A stretch of 64,000 nt of DNA from JANELJ01 sp024511395 (lineage in GTDB: Bacteria > Pseudomonadota > Gammaproteobacteria > GRL18): the NCBI GenBank assembly GCA_963681975.1, contig OY820613.1:2108001-2172000 (forward strand). The letters run 5' to 3'. Shown piece after piece: positions 1 to 8,165 of the stretch. Made by a program: the position numbers and the translations under genes. Numbering within the stretch: the first letter of the stretch is position 1; every line of letters starts with the position of its first letter. Below the pieces are notes generated by a model. It was given only the letters and a program-made list of their open reading frames with translations. It ran no database searches and had not been told where the DNA came from.

Positions 1-1876
1 GTTTATAGGTATTTTCCAGTTCCCTGTTAAGGCCTTCCAGTTCCGCCAGTTTTTTATTAATAAAAAACTTTTCCTGCTGGTAAAAGTCAGGCTCAGCTAT
101 TTCGGCTTCTATTTCTGTCTGCTGTTCTTCCAGCTGCTCGATTTTAGCCGGCAGTTTTTCGAGTTCCTTCTGTTCGCTAAAGGTAAGTTTGGCAACAGTA
201 TTATTATTGCCTGATGCCTTTGGTTCTTTATCAGACTTTATTTTTTGCTGCTGTGGTTTTTTGCCAGAATCTTTGCTATCCACTGGTTCTTTGCACTGTC
301 TGAGCCAGTCGTCATAACCACCGACGTATTCATTTAGTTCCCCGTTTTCAAACACCAGGGAACTGGTGATCACATTATTTAAAAAAGCGCGGTCATGGCT
401 GACAATAATCAGGGTACCCTGGTATTCCATTAACAGGGATTCCAGCAGTTCCAGAGTGTCGCTGTCCAGATCATTGGTGGGTTCATCCAGCACCATTAGA
501 TTGGCCGGTTTGGTAAACAGCTTGGCCAGCAGCAGGCGGTTACGTTCACCGCCCGATAAGGCCCGAACAGGTACTTTGGCCCGCTGCGAAGAAAACAGAA
601 AATCTCTTAAATAACTGTACACATGACGATCCCGGCCGTTAATGGACACATATTCCCTGCCCTGTCCAATATTTTCCAGAATGCTTTTGTCTTCATCCAG
701 CTGATCACGCAGCTGGTCAAAATAGGCAATTTCCAGCTTGGTACCGAGTTTGAGGATACCGCTGTGCGGTGCTAGTTTTCCCAGCAGTAAATTTAACAGG
801 GTTGTTTTACCCACACCATTAGGGCCGATAATCCCAATGCGGTCACCGCGCAAAATCAGGGTTGAAAAATCCTTAACGATGTAATGATTTTCATATTCAA
901 AGCTAATGTTCTCAACTTCAATAACCAGCTTGCCGGATTTTTTCTGATCATCCACTTCCAGTCTGGCTTTGCCCTGCAGATTTCTACGCTGACTGCGTTC
1001 ATCCCGCATGGCCTTAAGGGCTCTTACCCTGCCTTCATTACAGGTTCGACGGGCTTTAATGCCCTGACGGATCCAGACTTCTTCTTCCGCCAGCTTTTTA
1101 TCAAACAGTTCATTAGCTTTGGCTTCCGCATGCAGAAGTTCTTCCTTGCGGCGTAAATAGGTCTGGTAATCACAGGGAAAGGACACCAGCTTACCTCGAT
1201 CCAGCTCCAGAATGCGGGTGGCCACATTTTGCAGAAATATCCGGTCATGAGTAATAAACAGTACACAGCCGCTGTAACTTTTAAGGAAATTTTCCAGCCA
1301 GAGAATGGATTCTATATCCAGGTGGTTGGTCGGCTCATCCAGCATCAGAATATCCGACTCATTAGCCAGGGCTTTAGCCAGCATAACCCGGCGTTTTAAA
1401 CCGCCGGACATATTTTCAATTAAATCATCCCCATTAAGCTGTAGACGGGAAATGGTTTCTTCCACTATCTGCACCATAGACCAGCCATTAATCGCTTCCA
1501 GATCATGCTGAATGGTTTCCATTTTTTTTAAGGCCTGCTCATCTCCCTGACTGACTTCATGCAGCACATGGTGATAATCCTGTAATAACTGTGCCGCATT
1601 GCCCATACCGGAACTGACAATATTAAACACACTGCCGGTTGCTTCATGGGGAACTTCCTGAGACAGGGACGCCACCACCAGGCCGTCTTTCTTACGAATA
1701 TCCCCTTCATCCGGCTGCATTTCACCCTGAATTAAACGCATTAAGGTGGTTTTACCCGTACCATTACGCCCAATCAGACAGACTCTCTCCCCTCTGTCCA
1801 GGGAAAAACTGGCATGATCCAGCAGCACATGAGTACCAAAGGCCAGGCTAAGATCATCAATGGAAAAAATGGACAT
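1..1876 (-). CDS. uup: ABC-F family ATPase Uup (3' end cut by window edge)
   Basis: Cytoplasmic ABC-F protein with two tandem ATPase domains and no membrane segments; Uup-type proteins act on ribosomes or branched DNA intermediates. The frame is open from the ATG at 1874-1876 to the window edge, 625 codons, close to the roughly 635 residues usual for Uup. Domain 1 has Walker A GRNGTGKTT, signature MSGGLKRR and Walker B LMLDEPTNHLD. Domain 2 has Walker A GPNGVGKTT, signature LSGGERNR and LMVLDEPTNDLD. The N-lobe 'NDLD' ending is typical of Uup as opposed to EttA. A charged Gln/Glu/Lys-rich C-terminal linker leads into the start of a coiled coil at the window edge, which is the Uup C-terminal domain. 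No strong Shine-Dalgarno sequence precedes the start. A MITE lies 57 bp upstream. The gene appears functional as far as it can be read. Confidence 0.93.
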   Translation of the reverse strand, partial: MSIFSIDDLSLAFGTHVLLDHASFSLDRGERVCLIGRNGTGKTTLMRLIQGEMQPDEGDIRKKDGLVVASLSQEVPHEATGSVFNIVSSGMGNAAQLLQDYHHVLHEVSQGDEQALKKMETIQHDLEAINGWSMVQIVEETISRLQLNGDDLIENMSGGLKRRVMLAKALANESDILMLDEPTNHLDIESILWLENFLKSYSGCVLFITHDRIFLQNVATRILELDRGKLVSFPCDYQTYLRRKEELLHAEAKANELFDKKLAEEEVWIRQGIKARRTCNEGRVRALKAMRDERSQRRNLQGKARLEVDDQKKSGKLVIEVENISFEYENHYIVKDFSTLILRGDRIGIIGPNGVGKTTLLNLLLGKLAPHSGILKLGTKLEIAYFDQLRDQLDEDKSILENIGQGREYVSINGRDRHVYSYLRDFLFSSQRAKVPVRALSGGERNRLLLAKLFTKPANLMVLDEPTNDLDSDTLELLESLLMEYQGTLIIVSHDRAFLNNVITSSLVFENGELNEYVGGYDDWLRQCKEPVDSKDSGKKPQQQKIKSDKEPKASGNNNTVAKLTFSEQKELEKLPAKIEQLEEQQTEIEAEIAEPDFYQQEKFFINKKLAELEGLNRELENTYK

Positions 1877-1933
1877 AAATATCAGGCTCAATCAGGGTAA
1901 ATTTAAATGTGGCTATTATACCTAAACTTTCTT

Positions 1934-2073
1934 GTAACTACTCAGCGTATTCATCTTTTGCACCATTTCGGCGTTATTTTCATACTCAAATGGTCACGTA
2001 TTAATATACGCTCACATTTTCCATGCGAAAATGCCTTGAACTGGCACAAAATCTAAACACTCTGAGCAGTTAC
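1934..2073. repeat. 140-bp MITE, copy 1
   Basis: Non-coding 140-bp element with 15-bp terminal inverted repeats: left GTAACTACTCAGCGT against right, read on the other strand, GTAACTGCTCAGAGT. It is flanked by a perfect 8-bp direct repeat ACTTTCTT (1926-1933 and 2074-2081), so it moved by transposition. A second copy of the same length and about 95% similar by eye lies at 39597-39736. GTAA termini with 8-bp duplications are typical of the IS66 family, so a non-autonomous IS66-type derivative is the best guess. No matching transposase is in the window. Confidence 0.85.
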
Positions 2074-2137
2074 ACTTTCTTTATAAAATCAGTCTATAAT
2101 AAATACAGGTTATCATAATTTGGTCAGAGAAATTTAT

Positions 2138-2685
2138 ATGAGAAATATAAGCTGCACTTTTGTTGTTTTAGTCTTTACTGTCCTGATCATTTCCTGCTCC
2201 ACATCCACCTGGACAAAAGACGATAATTACACCCCGGATACTCGGGAAATCGAAAAAATTGAATTTTCTCCTTATTACCAGTTAAAAACCCAACTGGATC
2301 CCGGACTTGAGTTAATTTTAGTTTCTCATTTGCACAAAGAAACCATACCCGGCGCCTGTTGCCTAATGATTATATGGTGGCCAATTATGTGACTCTATAT
2401 TTAAGAAATGGTTCTGATAAACCGGTCAATCTGAAGTTACTGGCCGTGGTGCTGGATCAGAAAAAACTGCCTTATTCTTCCCGCAGTGTTTTTCTTCCTG
2501 CACACAGTTCACAGAGTTACCGGCTGGGTCAGATAAGTGTTGATTTCAGGCAAACCAGTCTGAATGTCAAAATAGAATATGTGGGTTCAGCACACCAGGA
2601 GCAGGAGTTTGATATGCTAAGAGTGCCTGTTAATGATATTAAGAATATGGGGAAAGGCATTAGAAAATTCATGGACATGCTGTAA
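2138..2685 (+). pseudogene. Frameshifted small lipoprotein of unknown function
   Basis: The first frame starts with an ATG at 2138 and gives a signal peptide with lipobox (VLIISCS), so an outer-membrane or periplasmic lipoprotein is predicted. Around 2350 the coding signal moves to another frame. That frame continues with a soluble beta-rich sequence (MVANYVTLYLRNGSDKP and onward) to the stop at 2683-2685. The shift from phase 2 to phase 1 is what a single-base deletion would give; a sequencing error would look the same. The rebuilt product is about 180 residues. I do not recognise the family. The 3' end overlaps the convergent DUF2064 gene by about 69 bp. Confidence 0.6.
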
Positions 2686-3309
2686 ACACTTCAAATCATT
2701 CTCATCATCAATGTCCTGCTGCCGGGCTAATTCCTGCCAGCTGATCTTTAACTCCGTCAGGCGTTTACGGGTCTGCCGCATGACCTGTTCACTGCCCCAG
2801 TCAATGCCGGTAAAACTGCCGGGAACTGGACGTCTGGCACCGACCAGTACATAGCCTCCGTCACGGGCAGGTGAAAATACCATATCATGAGTATCCAGGA
2901 CTTCTATGGCCTGTTCCAAATCGCTCTGGTTTAAAAAAGGGCAGTCTGTCCCAATCAGTATAGCTCTGGAAAAATGACTGAGTGACTGTTTCAGAACATT
3001 AGCCATTCTCTGACCCAGATCATCACCCCTCTGTTTTGTGATCTGAAATTCTGTAAAAGGATACCGTTTCAGAAAAAATGCGTTTCTGCTTTCAGGGGTA
3101 ATACACAGACAAACAGGGGCAAGATGATAGGTATGGGTTTTATTCAGGGTAAAATCCAGTAAAGCTGTATAGAGCTCAGTGGCCCCGGCTGCACCCAGTG
3201 CCGGGATCAGCCGGGTTTTAACCTGCCCGCAAACCGGTTCCCTGGCAAAGATAATGATCTGCGTATCAGGGTATTGCAGCTTTTTTGGGGTTAAACCACC
3301 GTTAGTCAT
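2617..3309 (-). CDS. TIGR04282-family glycosyltransferase (DUF2064)
   Basis: Member of the DUF2064/TIGR04282 GT-A-like transferases, historically named rSAM/selenodomain-associated transferase 1, which co-occur with arsS-like genes. Family marks visible are the N-terminal nucleotide-sugar segment FAREPVCGQVKTRL, the GTDCPFL motif in mid-protein, and DGGYVLVGAR. I choose the start at 3309 because this ATG overlaps the end of the upstream gene by 8 nt, which implies translational coupling; an in-frame start 42 bp further upstream would add 14 residues. The product is 230 residues. It probably works with the next two genes in making a modified sugar or arsenosugar-type compound; the substrate is not known from sequence. 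Confidence 0.85.
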   Translation of the reverse strand: MTNGGLTPKKLQYPDTQIIIFAREPVCGQVKTRLIPALGAAGATELYTALLDFTLNKTHTYHLAPVCLCITPESRNAFFLKRYPFTEFQITKQRGDDLGQRMANVLKQSLSHFSRAILIGTDCPFLNQSDLEQAIEVLDTHDMVFSPARDGGYVLVGARRPVPGSFTGIDWGSEQVMRQTRKRLTELKISWQELARQQDIDDENDLKCLQHVHEFSNAFPHILNIINRHS

Positions 3310-3994
3310 TGGAAGGGTAATATTTTTGATGTAACTTAGCCGGGCTGACACCTAAAAAATACTGCAGACGTAATAACCACATAAAAAAAATTGTTTTAAA
3401 CGTACCGTTCTGCTGCCAGCGCCTGGACGAGGTGCAGACCGGTGTCTTTATGCAGGCGGGTCGGGAAAACTTTTTCAGGCGTCGGGAAAACTCAATATCT
3501 TCCATTAAAGGGATATCAGGAAAGCAGCCGCTGTTATGATACAGACCATGGGTGACAAAAATAGCCTGATCACCCGTGGCAATCCCGGTCAGGCAGGAAC
3601 GTGTATTCATCATGGCCGCAATAATTCTGAACATAATGGCTGAACCCGAAAGGCGGACATTAAAACGTCCCCATTGCCCCCCCTTCTCCACAGCCTGGAA
3701 AATAAGCTGATCGGCCTGTTCAGGTAAACGGGTATCAGCATGCAGAAACAGGAAAATCTGCCCGGTGGCCATTTTAGCACCAATGGCCTGCTGCCGTGCC
3801 CGTCCTTTCTGCACGGACATCATACGGTCCACCCAGGGTCTGGCCAGTTGACAGGTATTGTCAGAGCTTTTACCGTCAACCAGTACCACTTCATGCCCCC
3901 GTTCCCTAAAAGGCTGCAGATGCTTTAAAAAGGCTTCTATATTATCGGCCTCGTTGAGCACGGGAACGATAATGGAAAGCAGCTGCCATGGCAT
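3302..3994 (-). CDS. TIGR04283-family glycosyltransferase 2
   Basis: GT2-fold glycosyltransferase of the TIGR04283 family (rSAM/selenodomain-associated transferase 2, also annotated as an arsenosugar biosynthesis glycosyltransferase). The N-terminus LLSIIVPVLNEADNIEAFL is the usual GT2 beta-strand and nucleotide-binding region. VDGKSSDNT gives the first acidic motif and FLHADTRLP the DxD-like motif; LMEDIEFSRRLK follows near residue 160. The start at 3994 shares a TAATG junction with the stop of the upstream arsS-like gene, which favours it over an upstream in-frame start. The product is 230 residues and has no transmembrane helix. The middle gene of a tightly overlapping three-gene operon on the minus strand. 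Confidence 0.86.
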   Translation of the reverse strand: MPWQLLSIIVPVLNEADNIEAFLKHLQPFRERGHEVVLVDGKSSDNTCQLARPWVDRMMSVQKGRARQQAIGAKMATGQIFLFLHADTRLPEQADQLIFQAVEKGGQWGRFNVRLSGSAIMFRIIAAMMNTRSCLTGIATGDQAIFVTHGLYHNSGCFPDIPLMEDIEFSRRLKKFSRPACIKTPVCTSSRRWQQNGTFKTIFFMWLLRLQYFLGVSPAKLHQKYYPSND

Positions 3995-4953
3995 TAGCTC
4001 AGGGCACCACCGCAACTGCTGCCCTGCCCCGCAGTACAGGCATAACAATGGCCTGCAACGATAATATCCTTCTTGTCCAGTTCAGCCAGGCTGACATTAG
4101 AAATATGCAGTTTTTCTGTTGTTCCGGTTAAAGGCAATCCCAGCATCTGATTAAAATCACAGTCGTACAGATAGCCCTGCCAGTCAACGCTAAGTTGGTA
4201 GCGGCACATAACCCCTTCCAAGTTAGCATCAGAGTGAGACTGCTGTAAAAGTTTCATATAAGGATGAAATTCCTGCCTGGACAATAACAGACTGCCGAAA
4301 CGTTTAACCGGGACATTGGTAATGGTAAAGAGCTCGTTAAAAATAATACCAAACTGTTCATCCAGAAATTTCTTGTAATCAGTTTCCAGCATTTCCTGTG
4401 AAGGTACCAGTACCGCACCCTGAGGATTATAGACCAGGTTAAGGGTTAATGAACTGTCAGGTTGCCCGTAGCCCAGCTGATTAAGCTTCTGCAAAGCATC
4501 GATACTACTTTTAAAAACCCCGCTACCTCTTTGTTTATCCACATTTTCTTCCATATAACACGGCATGGAAGCAACAATTTCAACACAGTTTTCTGCCAGT
4601 GTTTCCGCCAGAGATTCATAGCCCGGTTCATTGAGTATTGTCAGGTTACAGCGATCAATAATATGCACCTGCATTGCATTAAGCTGCTTTATCAGAGACA
4701 AAAATTCAGGATGCATTTCCGGTGCTCCGCCGGTCAGATCCACAGTTTTAATGCCATTGTTTTTAATAAAACGCAGCGTATCGGTCAGAACTTCGGCAGT
4801 CATTGCTTCGGTTCGTTTAGGCCCGGCATTAACATGACAGTGCTGGCACTGCTGATTACAACGGTAACCTAGGTTAATCTGCAGTATATCCAGTTGCTTA
4901 CGCCTGATACCAGGAAAGCTTATTGCCTTTAAAAGGGGTAAGGTATCAAGCAT
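3994..4953 (-). CDS. arsS: ArsS-like radical SAM protein (TIGR04167 type)
   Basis: Radical SAM enzyme of the ArsS/TIGR04167 group, 319 residues. The radical SAM cluster motif is CNQQCQHC, with cysteines at 32, 36 and 39 followed by HVNAGP, typical of this family. DLTGGAPEMHPEF is the GGAP-type SAM-binding strand. The C-terminal Cys-rich domain (DUF3641) carries CDFNQML, CYACTAGQGSSCGG and ends right there. In characterised cases ArsS works with ArsM to form arsenosugars; many bacteria have arsS with the two transferases but no arsenic genes, so the true product may differ. First gene of the operon with the two transferases downstream. No arsM or arsR lies in the window. Confidence 0.87.
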   Translation of the reverse strand: MLDTLPLLKAISFPGIRRKQLDILQINLGYRCNQQCQHCHVNAGPKRTEAMTAEVLTDTLRFIKNNGIKTVDLTGGAPEMHPEFLSLIKQLNAMQVHIIDRCNLTILNEPGYESLAETLAENCVEIVASMPCYMEENVDKQRGSGVFKSSIDALQKLNQLGYGQPDSSLTLNLVYNPQGAVLVPSQEMLETDYKKFLDEQFGIIFNELFTITNVPVKRFGSLLLSRQEFHPYMKLLQQSHSDANLEGVMCRYQLSVDWQGYLYDCDFNQMLGLPLTGTTEKLHISNVSLAELDKKDIIVAGHCYACTAGQGSSCGGALS

Positions 4954-5009
4954 ATAGGTTCGCAGATGAAGTAAATTTAAAAATAAAGAAGATCCTTTAA
5001 CCTAAAAAA

Positions 5010-5312
5010 TCAGGGTAAAGTAACCAGTTGGTCAAAATTGGCACTTTCAAGGATTTGAGTCACTTCACTATTAGCATTAATAATTTTAATGCGTGTCTTG
5101 TCTCGTTCTACAAATTCCCACAGGGCAATGATCATTCCCAGAGCAGAAGAATCCAGATACTCTGAATCCTGTAAATCCAGAATATAGTTTTGCACCTGGT
5201 CAATATCAGTATAAGCTCGACGAAATTCTGAGGCGAGGGGAAACTGAAACTTACCAATCACTTTTATTGTCAAAATATCTCCATCATCTGACATGCTGGT
5301 AAGAACTGACAT
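5010..5312 (-). CDS. STAS-domain protein (anti-sigma factor antagonist-like)
   Basis: Stand-alone STAS domain of 100 residues, similar in layout to SpoIIAA/RsbV-type anti-anti-sigma factors. The conserved phosphorylation loop is YLDSSALGMI, with Asp54-Ser55-Ser56 aligned to the D-S-S/T region where a partner kinase phosphorylates Ser. The rest alternates beta strands and helices as expected (ILTIKVIGKF, NYILDL, RIKIINA). No anti-sigma kinase, phosphatase or sigma gene sits beside it, so its partner must be elsewhere. It follows the arsS operon on the same strand direction but with its own upstream region. Confidence 0.85.
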   Translation of the reverse strand: MSVLTSMSDDGDILTIKVIGKFQFPLASEFRRAYTDIDQVQNYILDLQDSEYLDSSALGMIIALWEFVERDKTRIKIINANSEVTQILESANFDQLVTLP

Positions 5313-5589
5313 ATTTTACAGGCCCTCAGTTTGAAAATATTAAGTTGTTTTCCGGTTCACATATTCAGTTTGCAAATAAAGCAGGAAATCAGAAAACATA
5401 AATTTTAGCTGTATTTTACAAAAAACTCTATATCTTTTTTAAACCCAAAACCCTGGCTGCTAAACGAACCAGCTCAATAAAAGCAAACCTTAAAAAACAC
5501 AGGCTTTATAATAAATTTAGTCGTTATCCTGAAAAAGGACAAGTTTTAGAATGATTCAAAAAACCATGTATAATTTCATCCACAAAAGC

Positions 5590-5610
5590 TGTGGATAAGT
5601 CTGTGAATAA
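5590..5610. other. Pair of DnaA-box-like 9-mers in a gene-free stretch
   Basis: The stretch 5313-5732 has no gene. It is AT-rich and ends at the IS4 copy. Inside it TGTGGATAA (5590-5598) and TGTGAATAA (5602-5610) are the complements of TTATCCACA and TTATTCACA, both matching the DnaA-box consensus, in the same orientation 12 bp apart. No dnaA, gidA or 13-mer array is nearby, so this is not a clear origin; it may be a DnaA-titrating or regulatory site, or chance. Confidence 0.35.
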
Positions 5611-5732
5611 GCTTTTAATATCTTCCTGAAAACTGCATTAACATTGAGAAAAGCATAAATTGATTGCTTTTTAACCACTTGATATTATTCATATATATCA
5701 ACATCTTATGGCATTATTTCATAATAAACATT

Positions 5733-7153
5733 CATAGGTATGATCTTTAGGAATTGAAATGAAGCCAATTTGATGATCAAATAGTTGTTATTCAGGCAAT
5801 TATTCATCAACAAAAAGGCTTCAAATGAAAAGTAGCACATTATCAAAAAAACTAAAACTCGTATTGAGTGAAAAGAAACTTAATAAACCGGGCAAAAACA
5901 TTGGCTTTTCCCAACGATTAAGACAGATAACCCCTTTTCAGCTTATAGAGTATGATTACGGCTATGGGTGATAAAGAGACAAAGCATTTTTCGGAAATTC
6001 ATCGTTACTTTAACCAGTTAACGAATAAAAATGTCCGTTATAAGCCCTTTCATAATCAACTAGCCAAGCCTGAATTTGCGCAATTGATGAGAGATGTTGC
6101 AGATAAAGTTTTTAATCACCGGGTAAATACAAAACTGAAATGTAATCATCCGGTTCTGGCCAGTTTTGATAAATTACTTATCCGGGATGGCAGTTCATTT
6201 GCTATTCACAAGGCACTGAAAAAGGATTATCCCGGGCGATTCACAGCAATTAGTCCGGCAGCCGTGGAATTGCATGTCACCTACGACTTAAAAACCAGAG
6301 GCATAGAAAAAAGCACACTGACACCGGATAGTTTTTCAGAACGAGCAGAATTACCAGAAGCTCATGAACTGGAAAATCAGTTATTATCAGGTGACCGTGG
6401 CTACTATTCAGGCCAACTGATTAATGAAACAGATGACCATGGAGGGTATTATATTTTACGGGCGATGAGACTTTCCAGGATAGCGGTTCACCGGGCCACC
6501 AGAGAAGATGGGCAAGTCGTTAACAAAAGAACTAAACCATTGTCTGATTTGTTAAAATCTCTGCCAAAACGACAATTAATTGATATGGTTGTGGAAATTG
6601 ATGCCAGAGAAACAAGGCTTATTGCAATCTGGAGTCCCAAAGAAAAAAGGCATACATTTTTGGTTACAAATCTGAAAGCAGAACAGTTTTCAGCAACACA
6701 AATCAGCCAGTTATACCGCTTACGCTGGCAGATTGAGTTGTTATTTAAAGAGTGCAAGTCACATAATAACTTGCAGGGGTTTCAAACCAGTAATCCCGCA
6801 TTGATGGAAGCTTTGGTTTGGAGCAGTTTAATTGCGACTATGCTGAAACGCTTTATATGCAGTAGCATAGAACAATTTTACCAAATGGAGATGTCAACAT
6901 TGACGGTCTCCAAAACAACCGTTTACTGGTGGTATTCATTATTGGAATCCATTGTTAACCATAAACGAAAACAATTAACGGATGTGCTTGAAAGAATGTA
7001 TTTTTTCCTGAAAGAAAATGCTGGCAGAGCCCATCCTAAACGGGATAAGTCTACTGGACTTTATCAGTTTGGTGTAGAACCTAATATTGGAGTTGCATCC
7101 TGATGGGTAAACTATTGAAACGAAATGATAAAATCCTTAAAGACATACCTATG
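5733..7153 (+). mobile_element. IS4-family element, copy 1
   Basis: Complete element of 1421 bp. The left end CATAGGTATGATCTTTAGG and the right end, read on the other strand, CATAGGTATGTCTTTAAGG form imperfect inverted repeats. A perfect 10-bp target duplication AATAAACATT flanks it (5723-5732 and 7154-7163). It sits in intergenic DNA beyond the STAS gene. Three more copies are at 14193, 27362 and 56603. Confidence 0.93.
5825..7103 (+). pseudogene. IS4-family transposase, frameshifted near the N-terminus
   Basis: Compared with the intact copy at 27454-28734 (426 residues), two bases are missing just before the MITAMGDKE segment (around 5946-5950). The natural start at 5825 therefore runs into a stop after about 45 codons. 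The remaining frame from 5952 still encodes 383 residues with all catalytic parts: IRDGSSFAIH (first Asp), LSGDRGYYSG (second Asp) and the Y-R-E-K signature YRLRWQIELLFKECK. It could only be made from an internal start. Upstream of the frame the IS terminal repeat is intact, so the copy may be mobilised in trans. Confidence 0.85.
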
Positions 7154-7259
7154 AATAAACATTAGTTATGACATGTGATATTGTAAAAACAATCTTAAAG
7201 TACTACTTTAACAGGGAAATTGCAGCTTATTGTTAGCAAAAAATTTTAAATACATAAAA

Positions 7260-7279
7260 AAGCCCCTTTAAAGAGGCTT
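7260..7279 (+). terminator. Weak hairpin, possible terminator
   Basis: AAGCCCCTTTAAAGAGGCTT can fold into a stem with one mismatch and is followed by a T-rich stretch. It lies in the 219 bp between the IS4 copy and the nested IS5 copies, where I see no gene. Which transcript it would end is unclear. Confidence 0.35.
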
Positions 7280-8165
7280 AAATGTTTTATTATTATATTT
7301 AAAACAGGCATCTGCAGGCGTTATTATAATACCTCTTTTTTGATTAGTTTCTATAACTATTCAATCTATTTAGTTCAACCTGAATAATACCGTTTTAAGC
7401 CTGACCTCAAGCCAGGTTTAAAGCAGCAGATTGCTCCGGTTTGATAAAACACCCCATCAAACCGGAAATAATTTTGAGCCACAAAAGCCGGAGCTTATTG
7501 AGGATCTTTCTTAAGTTATGACCAGCGGCTACCATAACCACATTAATGGCATCACCGACTGCACCTTTCAGATAGCAGCGGTCTAAACGGCCATCGTTTT
7601 TCATATGACCAATTTCAGGCTCAATCGCACTGCGCCGTTTTAATGCCTTTTTAATACTTCGGGTAACGCCTCGTTTCTGACCTGAGATAAAAACTTTCGT
7701 GTCTTTTACTTCATGTCCACGATAACCCCGGTCAACAAAGCACTGTTCCGGTTGTACTGCTGTAAACTGTTTTATCTGCTCCAGTTGTGGTAACAAGGTA
7801 TGTCCATCATAAGGATTTCCTGGACAACTTTGAGCCCCAATAACAAAGCCTTCCTTGTTGGTCACAGCGATACTGGCTTTAACCCCAAATTCATAAGGCT
7901 TATGAGCTTTGCCTTTACTGACACACTCGACTTCCGGGGCGTGTAAACTGTAAAGCTTGTTCTTACTGTGCTGCTCCTGCTCTATCAGTTTCTGTGCCTG
8001 TTCCAGAACCACTTCAAACAGTGACTGAATATCAACAGAATAATTGGGCAGTTGTCGTTCAATATCCCTTTTAACGCGACCTAAACGGGATTTCAGTTTA
8101 TTATTCATTTTCTTCATGCGTTTAAACTGTTTTGCATGAGCATAACGACTGGCCATTAATACATA

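Noticed and set aside
5313..5732. Chromosomal or plasmid origin of replication
   Set aside because: Only two DnaA boxes, no 13-mers, no dnaA/mnmG/rep genes; kept as a minor observation only.
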